DNA of 64,000 bases from Ilyomonas sp963790435 (GCA_963790435.1 CAWBOI010000001.1:496001-560000), one strand, 5' to 3'. Numbered from the stretch's first letter, positions 26,821 to 36,525 are shown. Numbers and translations: made by a program. The notes: a model not told the origin generated them from the letters alone.

Positions 26821-28647
26821 ATGTTCAGAACACATACTTGTGGTGAATTAAGAATAGAAGATAGCGGAAGCCTCATAACCCTTGCCGGATGGGTGCAAAC
26901 CATTCGCAAGTTTGGAGCCATTACGTTTGTTGATTTGCGCGACCGCTATGGCATAACGCAATTGTTGTTTGGTGAAGAGTTGAATACTTTACTTAACGAA
27001 ACTCCGTTGGGTCGGGAATTTGTAATACAAGTAAAAGGAACCGTTCGGGAAAGAACCAATAAAAACAAAAACATTCCAACCGGCGATATTGAAATTTTGG
27101 TTTCTTCTTTTACAATTTTAAATAAGTCAGCCGTACCTCCTTTTACCATCCAGGATGATACAGATGGTGGCGATGATTTGCGCATGAAGTACCGGTATCT
27201 GGATTTGCGCCGCAATGCCGTAAAGAAAAACTTAGAGCTTCGGTATGCAGTCAATCGTTCCGCCCGCAACTACTTGCACAGTCAGGGCTTTATGGATATT
27301 GAAACGCCTTTTTTAATCAAATCAACCCCCGAAGGAGCAAGAGATTTTGTGGTGCCTTCACGCATGAACGAAGGCCAGTTTTATGCGCTTCCACAAAGCC
27401 CGCAAACATTTAAACAACTCTTGATGGTAAGTGGCTATGACCGCTATTATCAGATTGTAAAATGCTTTCGTGATGAAGACTTGCGGGCCGACCGTCAGCC
27501 TGAATTTACACAGATAGATTGCGAGATGTCGTTTGTTGAACAGGACGACATTTTAAATATGTTTGAAGGTTTAATTAAATCTATTTTTAAAGATGTAAAA
27601 GGTATTGATTATGCTGAAACCATTGAACGCATGTCGTGGGAAGATGCGATGTGGAACTATGGCAATGACAAGCCGGACATTCGTTTTGGAATGAAGATTT
27701 CAAACTTGAAAAAGCCCTCTTCTGTTTATGTAACGAAACACGATCAATCTTCATTAATTAACGGCGCTGATTTTAAAGTATTTGACGAAGCCGAAACTGT
27801 GTTAGCCATTGCTGTTCCAATGTGGAGTGAAGCAACTCGAAAAGATATAGATACTTGGACTGATTGGGTCAAACGTCCTCAAATAGGTATGAAAGGGTTA
27901 GTTTACATACGTCATAACGTTGATGGAACATTTAAAAGTAGTATAGACAAGTTTTATAACGAAGATAGACTTAAAGCTATAGCAAAATCACTTGAATCAG
28001 TTCCAGGTGATTTAATCTTAATCCTAGCAGGTCCGGAAGAAAGAACACGAAAAGCAATCAGTGAACTACGTCTTGAATCTGGTAGAATAAAAGGTTATAG
28101 AAAAGCCGATGAATTCAAGCTGCTTTGGGTGCTGGATTTTCCCTTGTTTGAATATGCCGAAGAAGAGAACCGCTGGGTTGCGCGGCATCATCCGTTTACA
28201 TCACCCAAACCTTCAGACATTGAGGTGATGATTAACAACAATCCATCTATTGACAATGCAGCAAAATATTTAGAACATCCATACGCCAATATCAAAGCCA
28301 ATGCATACGATATGGTGCTGAATGGCAATGAAATTGGTGGCGGTTCCATTCGCATTTTTCAAAGAGAATTGCAGGAAAAAATGTTTGCTGCCTTAGGCAT
28401 GAGTGAAGAGGAAGCAGGACATAAATTTGGATTTTTATTAGGTGCTTTTGAATATGGTGCACCCCCGCACGGTGGCATTGCGTTTGGTTTTGACAGGCTT
28501 TGCGCAATACTTGGTGGCAGTGAAAGCATCCGCGATTTTATTGCATTTCCAAAAAACAATTCAGGCAGAGATGTAATGCTGGATGCACCTGCTACCATTG
28601 ACCAAAAACAATTAGACGAACTGGGAATACAAATAAGCGCAAAATAA
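26821..28647 (+). CDS. aspS: Aspartate-tRNA ligase
   Basis: A 608-residue bacterial-type class II synthetase. An N-terminal OB-fold (residues about 1-105) binds the anticodon. Motif 2 is FRDEDLRADRQPEFTQID and motif 3 is GIAFGFDRLCAIL. The GAD domain is inserted between (about 290-430). The length is normal. The GAD region (27711-28110) differs in base and codon use from both flanks: its nine Arg codons are AGA, CGT or CGA with none CGC or CGG, while the flanks favour CGC and CGG. It may have been replaced by recombination, although the frame is intact and the enzyme should be functional. Confidence 0.95.
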   Translation: MFRTHTCGELRIEDSGSLITLAGWVQTIRKFGAITFVDLRDRYGITQLLFGEELNTLLNETPLGREFVIQVKGTVRERTNKNKNIPTGDIEILVSSFTILNKSAVPPFTIQDDTDGGDDLRMKYRYLDLRRNAVKKNLELRYAVNRSARNYLHSQGFMDIETPFLIKSTPEGARDFVVPSRMNEGQFYALPQSPQTFKQLLMVSGYDRYYQIVKCFRDEDLRADRQPEFTQIDCEMSFVEQDDILNMFEGLIKSIFKDVKGIDYAETIERMSWEDAMWNYGNDKPDIRFGMKISNLKKPSSVYVTKHDQSSLINGADFKVFDEAETVLAIAVPMWSEATRKDIDTWTDWVKRPQIGMKGLVYIRHNVDGTFKSSIDKFYNEDRLKAIAKSLESVPGDLILILAGPEERTRKAISELRLESGRIKGYRKADEFKLLWVLDFPLFEYAEEENRWVARHHPFTSPKPSDIEVMINNNPSIDNAAKYLEHPYANIKANAYDMVLNGNEIGGGSIRIFQRELQEKMFAALGMSEEEAGHKFGFLLGAFEYGAPPHGGIAFGFDRLCAILGGSESIRDFIAFPKNNSGRDVMLDAPATIDQKQLDELGIQISAK

Positions 28648-28678
28648 AGCCTGAAGGAGAGTTTAAAAAATTTAAAAT

Positions 28679-28705
28679 AAAAAGAGAAGCGCTGCTTCTC
28701 TTTTT
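28679..28705 (+). terminator. Terminator of aspS
   Basis: AAAAAGAGAAGC (28679-28690) and GCTTCTCTTTTT (28694-28705) are perfect arms around GCT, ending in T residues. Confidence 0.85.
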
Positions 28706-28816
28706 ATTTTAGCACTGTTTGCTAATCAAAACTTTTTACTACTTTTCCATCCTTCTTCGATAAGTTGCGCCATAGAGAAAGTCAATTTGTTTTTTACAAT
28801 TTGTAAATGGCAACTT

Positions 28817-30262
28817 ATGAGTGTATCTGCATTGTTAAACGAGTATTCGGTTATGCCGGGGTTCTACGATGAAATGTGGAATACCAGCGATGTTCGCGAG
28901 CCCTACGCAAAAATTGCGGCTGCTTTGCATGGGCTTGATATGCCAGCTATGTATAACAAGGATAAACTGGCGGGTGAGTTATTTATGAATCAGGGCATCA
29001 CGTTTACTGTGTATGCCGATAACGCTGGCATTGAGCGCATTTTTCCATTCGATATTATTCCTCGTATAATCACCGGAAATGAGTGGCAAAATATTGAGAA
29101 GGGGATCGCTCAACGACTTACCGCGCTGAACATGTTCTTAAAAGATATTTACAATGATCAGAAAATTGTAAAAGAAAAAATTATTCCTGCAAGTTTAATT
29201 GCTTCATGTCCGCATTATATGCGTGAAGTGTATCGCATACAAGTGCCGCATGATATTTACGTTCACATTTCGGGTATTGATTTAATACGTGGCGATGATG
29301 GTAAGTTTTATGTTTTAGAAGATAATCTGCGTACACCTTCCGGTGTATCGTATATGCTGGAAAACCGGGAAGTAACCAAGCGCATCTTTCCGGATATGTT
29401 TGCCGGAAATTCGGTGCGGCTTATCAACCATTATCCAATTTTACTACATCAATTGTTGTTGTCGCTGGCGCCGCAGCAGGTGCACAATCCGCGCGTGGTT
29501 CTGCTTACGCCGGGTGTTTATAATTCAGCTTATTATGAGCATACTTTTTTGGCAAGGCAAATGGGAATTCCTTTGGTAGAAGGAAGAGATTTGGTGGTTG
29601 ACCATCACAATGTTTATATGAAAACCACCGGCGGATTATCTCGTATTCACGTGATTTATCGCCGCATTGATGACGAGTATTTAGACCCCCTTACGTTTCA
29701 TCCTCAAAGCGTGCTGGGCATTCCGGGCCTGATGGATGCTTACCGCAAAGGCAACGTAGCCATTGCCAATGCTGTGGGCAATGGTGTGGCAGACGATAAA
29801 GCTGTTTACGCTTATGTGCCACAGATGATTCGATATTATTTAAACGAAGAACCGATTCTGAACAACGTTCCTACCTTCCAGATGGAGAACAAAGACGAGC
29901 GGGAGCATGTATATTCTCAACTGAATTCGATGGTAATAAAGCGCACCAATCAAAGCGGCGGTTACGGGATGATAATGGGCAATACGGTAGAAGAAGATGA
30001 ATGGATAAAAGCAAAAGAAGAGATTGAAAAAGATCCGCGCAGCTTTATTGCGCAGCCAATTATAAAACTCAGCACCGTACCATGTTTTATCAATGGTAAG
30101 TTCCAACCGCGGCATGTGGATTTGCGCCCATATGCCTTGTTTGGGGTTGATGGTGTAAAAATCGTTCCTGGTGGGTTAACCCGTGTTGCATTGCGCGAAG
30201 GTTCATTGATAGTTAACTCATCACAAGGTGGTGGAAGCAAAGACACCTGGGTGATTGATTGA
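28817..30262 (+). CDS. Circularly permuted type 2 ATP-grasp protein
   Basis: The start is placed at ATG 28817 (MSVSALLNEYSVMPGFYDEM), giving 481 residues. The sequence is typical of the DUF404/DUF407 family: VYADNAGIERIFPFDIIPR, HISGIDLIRGDDGKFYVLEDNLRTPSGVSYM, and a C-terminal nucleotide-binding part with NQSGGYGMIMG and FIAQPIIKLSTVP. It is predicted to join a peptide or amine to a carboxylate using ATP. It heads a three-gene run with the alpha-E and transglutaminase genes, a widely conserved set proposed to make or attach a peptide tag. The substrate is not known. Confidence 0.92.
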   Translation: MSVSALLNEYSVMPGFYDEMWNTSDVREPYAKIAAALHGLDMPAMYNKDKLAGELFMNQGITFTVYADNAGIERIFPFDIIPRIITGNEWQNIEKGIAQRLTALNMFLKDIYNDQKIVKEKIIPASLIASCPHYMREVYRIQVPHDIYVHISGIDLIRGDDGKFYVLEDNLRTPSGVSYMLENREVTKRIFPDMFAGNSVRLINHYPILLHQLLLSLAPQQVHNPRVVLLTPGVYNSAYYEHTFLARQMGIPLVEGRDLVVDHHNVYMKTTGGLSRIHVIYRRIDDEYLDPLTFHPQSVLGIPGLMDAYRKGNVAIANAVGNGVADDKAVYAYVPQMIRYYLNEEPILNNVPTFQMENKDEREHVYSQLNSMVIKRTNQSGGYGMIMGNTVEEDEWIKAKEEIEKDPRSFIAQPIIKLSTVPCFINGKFQPRHVDLRPYALFGVDGVKIVPGGLTRVALREGSLIVNSSQGGGSKDTWVID

Positions 30263-30380
30263 AACTTTACAAAAACAAGTTACAAGAATCAAGGAGCAAA
30301 AAATATAAGCAAAACCAAACGTGAATATTCTAAGTCTGTAGCTAACAACCTGAATCTTTTATTAAAACCAAACAATCGTT

Positions 30381-31334
30381 ATGATCAATATGTTAAGCAG
30401 AATTGCAGATTCGTTGTTTTGGCTCAATCGTTATATGGAACGAACAGATAGTCTGGTAAGACTGATGTCAATCCATTATATTCTTTCGCTTGACAAAGGC
30501 GTGAATGCACCGCAAAGCTGGCAGCCTGTATTACAGATTTCAACTTATCTTAACAACGATGAAATTGAGAAGATAAAACACAATATGCCTGCTGTGCTTC
30601 ACAAAATTATTTTCGATACGCAAAACCAAAACTCCTTGAAAGTGGTAGTGCACAGAGCAAGAGAAAATGCACGCGGCGCACAAGACCATGTTACCAAAGA
30701 AACCTGGGAGGAAGTGAATCAAATTTATCATTACATCAACCAGCCACATCTCATTAGTAAATTGAGCAACAATGAAGCGTTAGAAGTGCTGGAACACCTG
30801 GCGCAACATGCGGTTCTGTTTGCCGGTATTATCGAACTTACCATGCCTCGTGGCGCCGGCTGGAATTTTATGAGCTTAGGAAAATACATTGAACGTTGCT
30901 TTCATACCATTCATGTGTTGAAAGATACACTGGCTGCCATTGATTACGATATTGAACAGCAGCATGACATTTTGCAATGGCGGTATCTACTGCTCTCCTT
31001 ATCAGGCTATGAGCTGCATTTAAAAACCTATACCAATAATGATTACAACCAAAACCTCCTGCATCAAATTATATGGAACGAAAACTTCACGCGCTCAATT
31101 CTTTATTCATTAAGCCGCATCAACATTTACTTAAAAAAAGTAATGACAAAAGCCGATGACAATAAGGAAAACCAACTGCTTACCAACAGCCTGGGAAGAC
31201 TGTACAGCACGGTAAAATATAAAGAGCCGGAAAGCCTTACAGGAAGCCATCTTCAGCAGTTTTTGAATGACATTCAAAATGAGCTTTCCGTGTTTAGCAC
31301 GCAACTTGCACAACAGTTTTTCTCTTATCATTAA
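30381..31334 (+). CDS. Alpha-E domain protein (DUF403)
   Basis: A 317-residue all-helical protein beginning MINMLSRIADSLFWLNRYME, the diagnostic N-terminus of the alpha-E family; the second Met (residue 4) could also be the start. Central HYINQPHLISKLSNNEALEV and ERCFHTIHVLKDTLAAIDYD fit as well. Members always travel with the permuted ATP-grasp protein and are thought to assist it. It lies 118 bases downstream of that gene and runs directly into the transglutaminase gene. Confidence 0.9.
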   Translation: MINMLSRIADSLFWLNRYMERTDSLVRLMSIHYILSLDKGVNAPQSWQPVLQISTYLNNDEIEKIKHNMPAVLHKIIFDTQNQNSLKVVVHRARENARGAQDHVTKETWEEVNQIYHYINQPHLISKLSNNEALEVLEHLAQHAVLFAGIIELTMPRGAGWNFMSLGKYIERCFHTIHVLKDTLAAIDYDIEQQHDILQWRYLLLSLSGYELHLKTYTNNDYNQNLLHQIIWNENFTRSILYSLSRINIYLKKVMTKADDNKENQLLTNSLGRLYSTVKYKEPESLTGSHLQQFLNDIQNELSVFSTQLAQQFFSYH

Positions 31335-31343
31335 TTGAAAATA

Positions 31344-32288
31344 ATGTCGCTTTTTAAAATACATCACATTACCCGTTACGAGTACAACCGCCCTGTTATA
31401 GAAAGTCATAACGAGATTAAAATTTATCCCTATCAGTACGAAGGACAGGAAGTGCTGAACCATGAGTTAATGATTACGCTGCAGCCCAGTGTACAAACCT
31501 TTTTTGACTATTGGGGAAATAAAGTAGGCGTGTTCAGTGTGTTGCCTTCGCATACACTTTTAGAGATTGAAAGCAAGCTGGTAGTTCGTACATTGGGAGC
31601 AAAAGAAGTGAACATTTATAGCGGCGGAATGTTTGGCGAACTTCAACAGGAAATGGATGAAAACTTTCATCTGCTTGAATTGGCAACGCCCGATTTCATA
31701 ACCAATGAGAATGCGATTGACAATATTATTCAACAAATTCATCAACCTCATAATACGGTAGCACAAACAGTGCAAAATTGTGCAGATTATATTTTCCAAC
31801 ACTTCAAGTACGTAAAAGGCATTACCAATACACAAACTACCGTTGATGAAATATTGGAAACTCAAGCCGGCGTTTGCCAGGATTTTGCTCATGTGATGCT
31901 TCAGATCCTCCGTACTTTACATATTCCGGGCAGGTATGTGAGCGGGTACATTTGTCCAAATAAAAATGGAATGCGTGGCGAAGGCGCAACTCATGCCTGG
32001 GTTGAAGCCTGGCTGCCCAATCATGGCTGGGCAGGCATTGACCCAACCAACAATGTTTGGGTTACAAACCGCCATGTAAAACTGGCTGTAGGCAGGCATT
32101 TTAGAGATTGTACTCCTGTGAAAGGAACCTTTAAAGGTTTGGCAAAACAAAAGCTTAGCGTGTATGTATCGGTAAGCTATGAAGACGGACAGACGCATGA
32201 AGATGTAAACAATGTGCCTATAAACAAACAAACACATGATGATGCGGAATATGCTGTACCGGAAGGCTTTGCGGCGCAACAGCAATGA
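31344..32288 (+). CDS. Transglutaminase-like cysteine protease family protein
   Basis: The start is set at ATG 31344, giving 314 residues. An N-terminal beta-rich domain (HHITRYEYNRPVIESHNEIK) precedes the transglutaminase core with the catalytic Cys in TQAGVCQDFAHVM, His in GEGATHAWVEAW and Asp in WAGIDPTNN. It begins nine bases after the alpha-E stop. In this gene set the enzyme is expected to cleave or transfer a peptide amide. The proteasome-like Anbu subunit, often encoded nearby, is absent from the window. Confidence 0.92.
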   Translation: MSLFKIHHITRYEYNRPVIESHNEIKIYPYQYEGQEVLNHELMITLQPSVQTFFDYWGNKVGVFSVLPSHTLLEIESKLVVRTLGAKEVNIYSGGMFGELQQEMDENFHLLELATPDFITNENAIDNIIQQIHQPHNTVAQTVQNCADYIFQHFKYVKGITNTQTTVDEILETQAGVCQDFAHVMLQILRTLHIPGRYVSGYICPNKNGMRGEGATHAWVEAWLPNHGWAGIDPTNNVWVTNRHVKLAVGRHFRDCTPVKGTFKGLAKQKLSVYVSVSYEDGQTHEDVNNVPINKQTHDDAEYAVPEGFAAQQQ

Positions 32289-32392
32289 TTGTATGTATTG
32301 AGCGTTTGAGAGAGAAGTAGGATATACAATTGATAAGACCGTTTTTATTTCCTTTATATTTTACATCCCGTATCTAACATCGTACATTCTTT

Positions 32393-32400
32393 TACTTTTG
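32393..32400 (+). promoter_or_regulatory. -7 element just before the 32407 gene
   Basis: TACTTTTG fits TAnnTTTG and ends six bases before the ATG at 32407, implying a leaderless or nearly leaderless transcript. Confidence 0.4.
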
Positions 32401-32406
32401 CGCCTT

Positions 32407-32928
32407 ATGAAAACTGAACTTATCATTTATAAAATACTTTCTTTCCTGCTGTTGCCTGTGGCAGCATTTTTTGGTTTGATTTGTCTGCTGGCATTGCTCT
32501 CTGCTTTAGGCAATCCATCCATGCTGATAAGCGTTTTTTTATTTGCCTGTATCGTCATTTACATTATTGCTTCGTTCATTTTTCTTACTAAAGCCATTGA
32601 TAGTAACAAACATTGCAAGCCCTTGCTGCGCGATTTTATTCGCATTAACGGTGTTATTACGTTTGTACTTTTCTTGATGGCTGCCATTTCATTTATTTCG
32701 GTAAAAGCAAATCCTGCGTTATTGGAAGAAGGTATGAAGCAATGGACGGCTTCAACCACACTTCCGCAAGGTATTACAGCGGCAGATTTAAAAGCAGCTA
32801 TGGCTGGTCTTCTCAATTTTTTCATTGTATTGAGCGTTGTTCTTTTGGTTCATATTCTTATTACGTTTCATCTCTTAAGAAAATACCGTTTGGCATTTGA
32901 GCCTGAAAAAATAGATGTTGATTTATGA
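32407..32928 (+). CDS. Four-helix membrane protein of unknown function
   Basis: 173 residues from ATG 32407; a TTG nine bases upstream is less likely. Four hydrophobic segments lie at about 8-34, 38-60, 77-97 and 137-160. No family was recognised. The third loop carries a charged stretch (ALLEEGMKQWTASTTLPQ). It is probably an inner membrane protein. Confidence 0.65.
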   Translation: MKTELIIYKILSFLLLPVAAFFGLICLLALLSALGNPSMLISVFLFACIVIYIIASFIFLTKAIDSNKHCKPLLRDFIRINGVITFVLFLMAAISFISVKANPALLEEGMKQWTASTTLPQGITAADLKAAMAGLLNFFIVLSVVLLVHILITFHLLRKYRLAFEPEKIDVDL

Positions 32929-32972
32929 TTTAGATGACGGATTAAAAAATACGATAAAAACAAACTTCTTCC

Positions 32973-33561
32973 ATGCAAACCGTTTTGTATAAATACCTGG
33001 CGCTTTATAAAAATCTGAACATTCCGGGCATTGGCAATTTTGTAGTAAAACAAACAGCACCGCAATTAAAATTTACCGATAAACAGATAGAACCACCGCA
33101 AAGCAAATTGCTTTCACGCCGGTGGTGTATCCTACCAACAATCACTTTTATAGTTTTTTATCACGTGAATGGAACGTAGATAAAGTAATTGCCATTCGCA
33201 GGTATAAAGACGAAGTAGAGGGTTTGATTGAACAGTTAAAACAAAAAAGGATTTGCGAATTAGGAGGCATTGGCACAATTCATAAAACCGATGACAACAT
33301 CGCTTTCACGGCTGCTGAAACTGAGTTTTGTTTTTACCCGGTTTTACCTGCCGAGCGTGTGATTCGCAAAAATACACAGCATACCGTTTTAATTGGCGAG
33401 CAAGAGCATATAAAGGAATATAACTTACCGGAACACAACCGGTGACAAATGTGTATGAAGAAAAAGAGGCAAAAGGAAAGTGGAAATTATATGCACTTAT
33501 AATCGCCATTATTGCTTTGCTGTTGATTGTGTTGTATTATGCAATGTACGGTGGGAGTTGA
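32973..33561 (+). pseudogene. HU/CCDC81-like SPOR-type membrane protein gene, two frameshifts
   Basis: Three frames join into one protein. It starts QTVLYKYLALYKNLNIPGIGNFVV, an HU-CCDC81-type N-terminus of Bacteroidota proteins. It shifts near 33108-33120 to IAFTPVVYPTNNHFYSFLSR and EWNVDKVIAIRRYKDEVEGL, then shifts again near 33420-33430 to TGTQPVTNVYEEKEAKGKWK and a TM segment LYALIIAIIALLLIVLYYAM, ending at 33561. Each shift corresponds to one missing base, and the span is consistent with that (589 bases). It is a broken gene or poor sequence. Confidence 0.6.
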
Positions 33562-33588
33562 TGTTTGCAGTAACTGATTAATGCTTTT

Positions 33589-34510
33589 ATGAACTCATTT
33601 AGATTCAGTTTGTCACTTTTGTTTTTGCTGATATTTTCATGTAAGAATGTGAGTTCTACAAAACATGAAATGACTTCCGATAACTTGCAGCAAGTGCAAA
33701 AAATATTCGACACAACGAAATGGGAAGCCAATACCATTGATACTTTCAATTATGCAAACTTGCCATATTGGAATGAAAAAAGATGGATAGGTTTGATAGT
33801 GCTTACATTGATACATTTACTGTTGATGGATGTAAGTTTAGATTTGTAAATCCATAGACCAATATTGGATAAAGAACCTTACTGTGATGCTTTGTTTATT
33901 TAGAAAAACAAATTAAAAACAAATGGATTTTTAATGGTTTTTACTTTAGCACATGGCAACTATATTTGGCATTTTCAGCATTCCGAAGATGTAAATGGAG
34001 ATGGTTTTATTGACATTACGCAAAATCAAAAGTGGAATCAAGAAGTATATTTATTTAATCCGAAAAATCAAAGATTTGCTATCGATCAGATTCAATACAG
34101 AGATTATATCAATGCAGAATGGGATATTATTGACACTTCAAGAAAAATATTTTGTGATTTTCAAGGATTATCGGAGAAATGTGTGATGAAATTCATTCAA
34201 CTCTTTACACTTATAAGGATTTGAAAAAAATGATTTATATGATGTAGAACTTATACAATTGCACAGAAAACCGAATGACTTAGATACTACATCTATAGTT
34301 ACGAAATTTGACTTTAAGCAAAGACTTATACTCACACACAGTTTTATGATTCAACACAACAAATATTTTCATCGCAAGATTCATTAGTTCCAATCAAATG
34401 AGATAAAACTTTCAAATCCAATAAATGTTGATAACTACTACGATAGTTCTTACTTCGATTATGCAAAATTTTGGAAAGTACGTTACAAAAAACTATTAGA
34501 CTATCAATGA
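33589..34510 (+). pseudogene. Degraded lipoprotein gene
   Basis: It begins with a good lipoprotein signal (SLSLLFLLIFSC, Cys18) and 64 codons in frame to YWNEK, then changes frame (MDRFDSAYIDTFTVDGCKF). In-frame stops follow, then a clean segment HGNYIWHFQHSEDVNGDGFI and onward at 33940-34170, with at least two more shifts. A final frame ends FDYAKFWKVRYKKLLDYQ at 34510. Five or more lesions in 0.9 kb make restoration by a single correction impossible. No family was recognised. Confidence 0.6.
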
Positions 34511-34555
34511 TAATCGCTTTCATTTTCATCTCAAATCAGAACCCAAAATCACCAA

Positions 34556-35826
34556 TCAATATCCATACTTCCCCTTCCACAAGCTTTTTAAAAAGCGGCG
34601 CATTTCTTCTTCTCTTACATTATTGCCAGGCGTGTAAAACGCAGTGCCGGCAAGCTTTTCGGGCAGATATTCCTGCTCTGCAAAATTGCCTGCAAACGAA
34701 TGGGCATATTTATAATTTTTACCATAATCCATTTCTTTCATCAATTTCGTTGGCGCATTGCGAATGTGAAGCGGAACTGGCAAATCGCCCCACTTGTTCA
34801 CTGCTTCCAGCGCATTGCCAATGGCTTCATAAGACGCATTGCTTTTTACAGAGGAAGCCAAGTAAACAGCGCACTGCGATAGGATAATCCGAGATTCAGG
34901 ATAACCAATTTTATTCACAGCATCAAACGTTGCATTCGCAAGCAACAACGCATTGGGATTGGCATTGCCAATGTCTTCACTTGAAAAAATAACCATGCGC
35001 CGCGCAATAAATTTTACATCTTCGCCGCCTTCAATCATTCGCGCCAGCCAATACACCGCACCGTTGGGATCGGAGCCACGCATACTTTTTATAAACGCAC
35101 TGATAATGTCGTAATGCTGCTCGCCGCTTTTATCATACAAAGCAATTTTCTTTTGCGCCGCCTTCATTACCACTTCATCGGTAATAACAATGTTTGTTTT
35201 TGCACCAAAAGAGGCTCACTACCAATTCCAATAAGTTTAACAGCTTTCGCGCATCACCACTGGAGAGATTGAGCAGCGCAGCCGTTTCTTTCAGTTCAAT
35301 ATTGTTTTTCCTTAAAACCAAATCCGTTGCTAATGGCATGATGAAGCAGTTGCACCAAATCTTCTTCGTTCAATGCTTTTAAAACATACACCTGGCAACG
35401 ACTCAACAAAGCAGAATTAACTTCAAATGAAGGGTTCTCTGTTGTTGCACCAATGAGTGTAATGATGCCCTTTTCAACAGCACCTAACAGAGCATCCTGC
35501 TGGCTTTTATTAAAGCGATGAATTTCATCAATAAACAAAACTGCGCCCTTCTCTCCTTTTGCTGTATCAATCACTTCACGCACTTCTTTTACGCCGCTGC
35601 TAATAGCACTTAACTGGTAAAAAGGAACATGCAGCGCATGTGCAATGATGTTAGCGATGGTGGTTTTACCAACACCTGGCGGTCCCCATAAAATAAGAGA
35701 AGGAATGCGGCCGCTTTCAACCGCATTGCGAAGAATACTGCCTTCACCGGTAAGGTGTTGCTGCCCCACCAAGTCGTTTAATGTTGTAGGTCGGAGTCGT
35801 TCGGCTAACGGAATGTTTGTGTTCAT
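34556..35826 (-). pseudogene. rarA: Replication-associated recombination protein RarA/MgsA, two frameshifts
   Basis: From ATG 35826 the AAA+ part is intact: LAERLRPTTLNDLVGQQHL, the Walker A motif WGPPGVGKTT, the Walker B motif LFIDEIHRF and sensor GATTENPSFEV. After LLHHAISN (about 35335) one extra G shifts the frame; the next frame gives DLVLRKNNIELKETAALLNL and SSGDARKLLNLLELV. A second extra base near 35215 leads to ASFGAKTNIVITDEVV and the C-terminal domain (IKSMRGSDPNGAVYWLARMI) to 34556. RarA acts at stalled forks. Both lesions are +1, in a normally intact gene, so error should be excluded first. Confidence 0.85.
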
Positions 35827-35832
35827 ATCTGA

Positions 35833-35982
35833 ACCACGATTTTAAACGATTTTTCTGATTTGGCTGATTGTTTTATTTGCAGAAGATGAACTATCTTTTT
35901 ATACATCGGCTTTCAGTTTCCCGTTTGTTTTTACAATATTTTCTTCATCAGCTGAATCAGAAAAATCATCCCAAATCTTGGT
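35833..35982. repeat. Palindromic intergenic element, copy 2
   Basis: Arms at 35833-35870 (ACCACGATTTTAAACGATTT...) and 35945-35982 are inverted complements with a few mismatches. The arm consensus ACCA-n-GATTT...CGATTTTTCTGATT matches the copy at 24529-24636. It lies between the rarA start and the bacilliredoxin terminator. Confidence 0.6.
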
Positions 35983-35984
35983 CA

Positions 35985-36013
35985 AAAAAATGTCCCGCCG
36001 GGAACGGCGGGAC
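35985..36013 (-). terminator. Terminator of the bacilliredoxin gene
   Basis: GTCCCGCCG (35992-36000) and CGGCGGGAC (36005-36013) form a GC-rich nine-pair stem with a GGAA loop. The A7 run at 35985-35990 is the T tail on the minus strand. Confidence 0.85.
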
Positions 36014-36083
36014 CGATATTTACTAACCCATCCATGAACAAAGCTGTACGTGCATGGATACATTTTGCTGCTAACAGTATTGC

Positions 36084-36497
36084 TTAGCAATACTCTTCGA
36101 AAGCAGCGATAAGATTACGGGCAATTACCTGTGCGGGGCGTCCTTCTATCTGATGACGCTCTACCATGTGCACAAGCTCACCGTCTTTAAACAATGCGAT
36201 TGCCGGTGATGACGGCGGATAAGGTAACAGGTGCTCACGCACTTTGTTAACTGCTTCTACATCAAAACCTGCAAATACGGTTTTTAAGTTATCTGGTTTT
36301 TTAGTGGTGTTGTGTACGGCCATCAACACGCCAGGACGGGCAGCACCGGCTGCACATCCGCAAACTGAATTTACCATAACCAATGTGGTGCCTTCTGCTT
36401 CCAAACTGGTGTCAACATCACTTGCCGTATTCATTTCTTCAAAGCCATAATCGGTAAGTTCAGATTTCATCGGAATTACTATTTCTGCTGGATACAT
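36084..36497 (-). CDS. BrxA/BrxB family bacilliredoxin
   Basis: A 137-residue thioredoxin-fold protein with the redox motif SVCGCAAGAARPG (Cys46 and Cys48), the CGC signature of the YphP/YqiW (DUF1094) family. Members reduce mixed disulfides between proteins and bacillithiol or act as disulfide isomerases. The length is standard. It is transcribed alone from a TATTTTTG promoter and ends at a strong terminator. Confidence 0.93.
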   Translation of the reverse strand: MYPAEIVIPMKSELTDYGFEEMNTASDVDTSLEAEGTTLVMVNSVCGCAAGAARPGVLMAVHNTTKKPDNLKTVFAGFDVEAVNKVREHLLPYPPSSPAIALFKDGELVHMVERHQIEGRPAQVIARNLIAAFEEYC

Positions 36498-36517
36498 GTT
36501 TTTTTATTTCGTTTCTG

Positions 36518-36525
36518 CAAAAATA
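36518..36525 (-). promoter_or_regulatory. -7 element of the bacilliredoxin gene
   Basis: Minus-strand TATTTTTG fits TAnnTTTG and lies about 20 bases upstream of the start codon. Confidence 0.45.
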
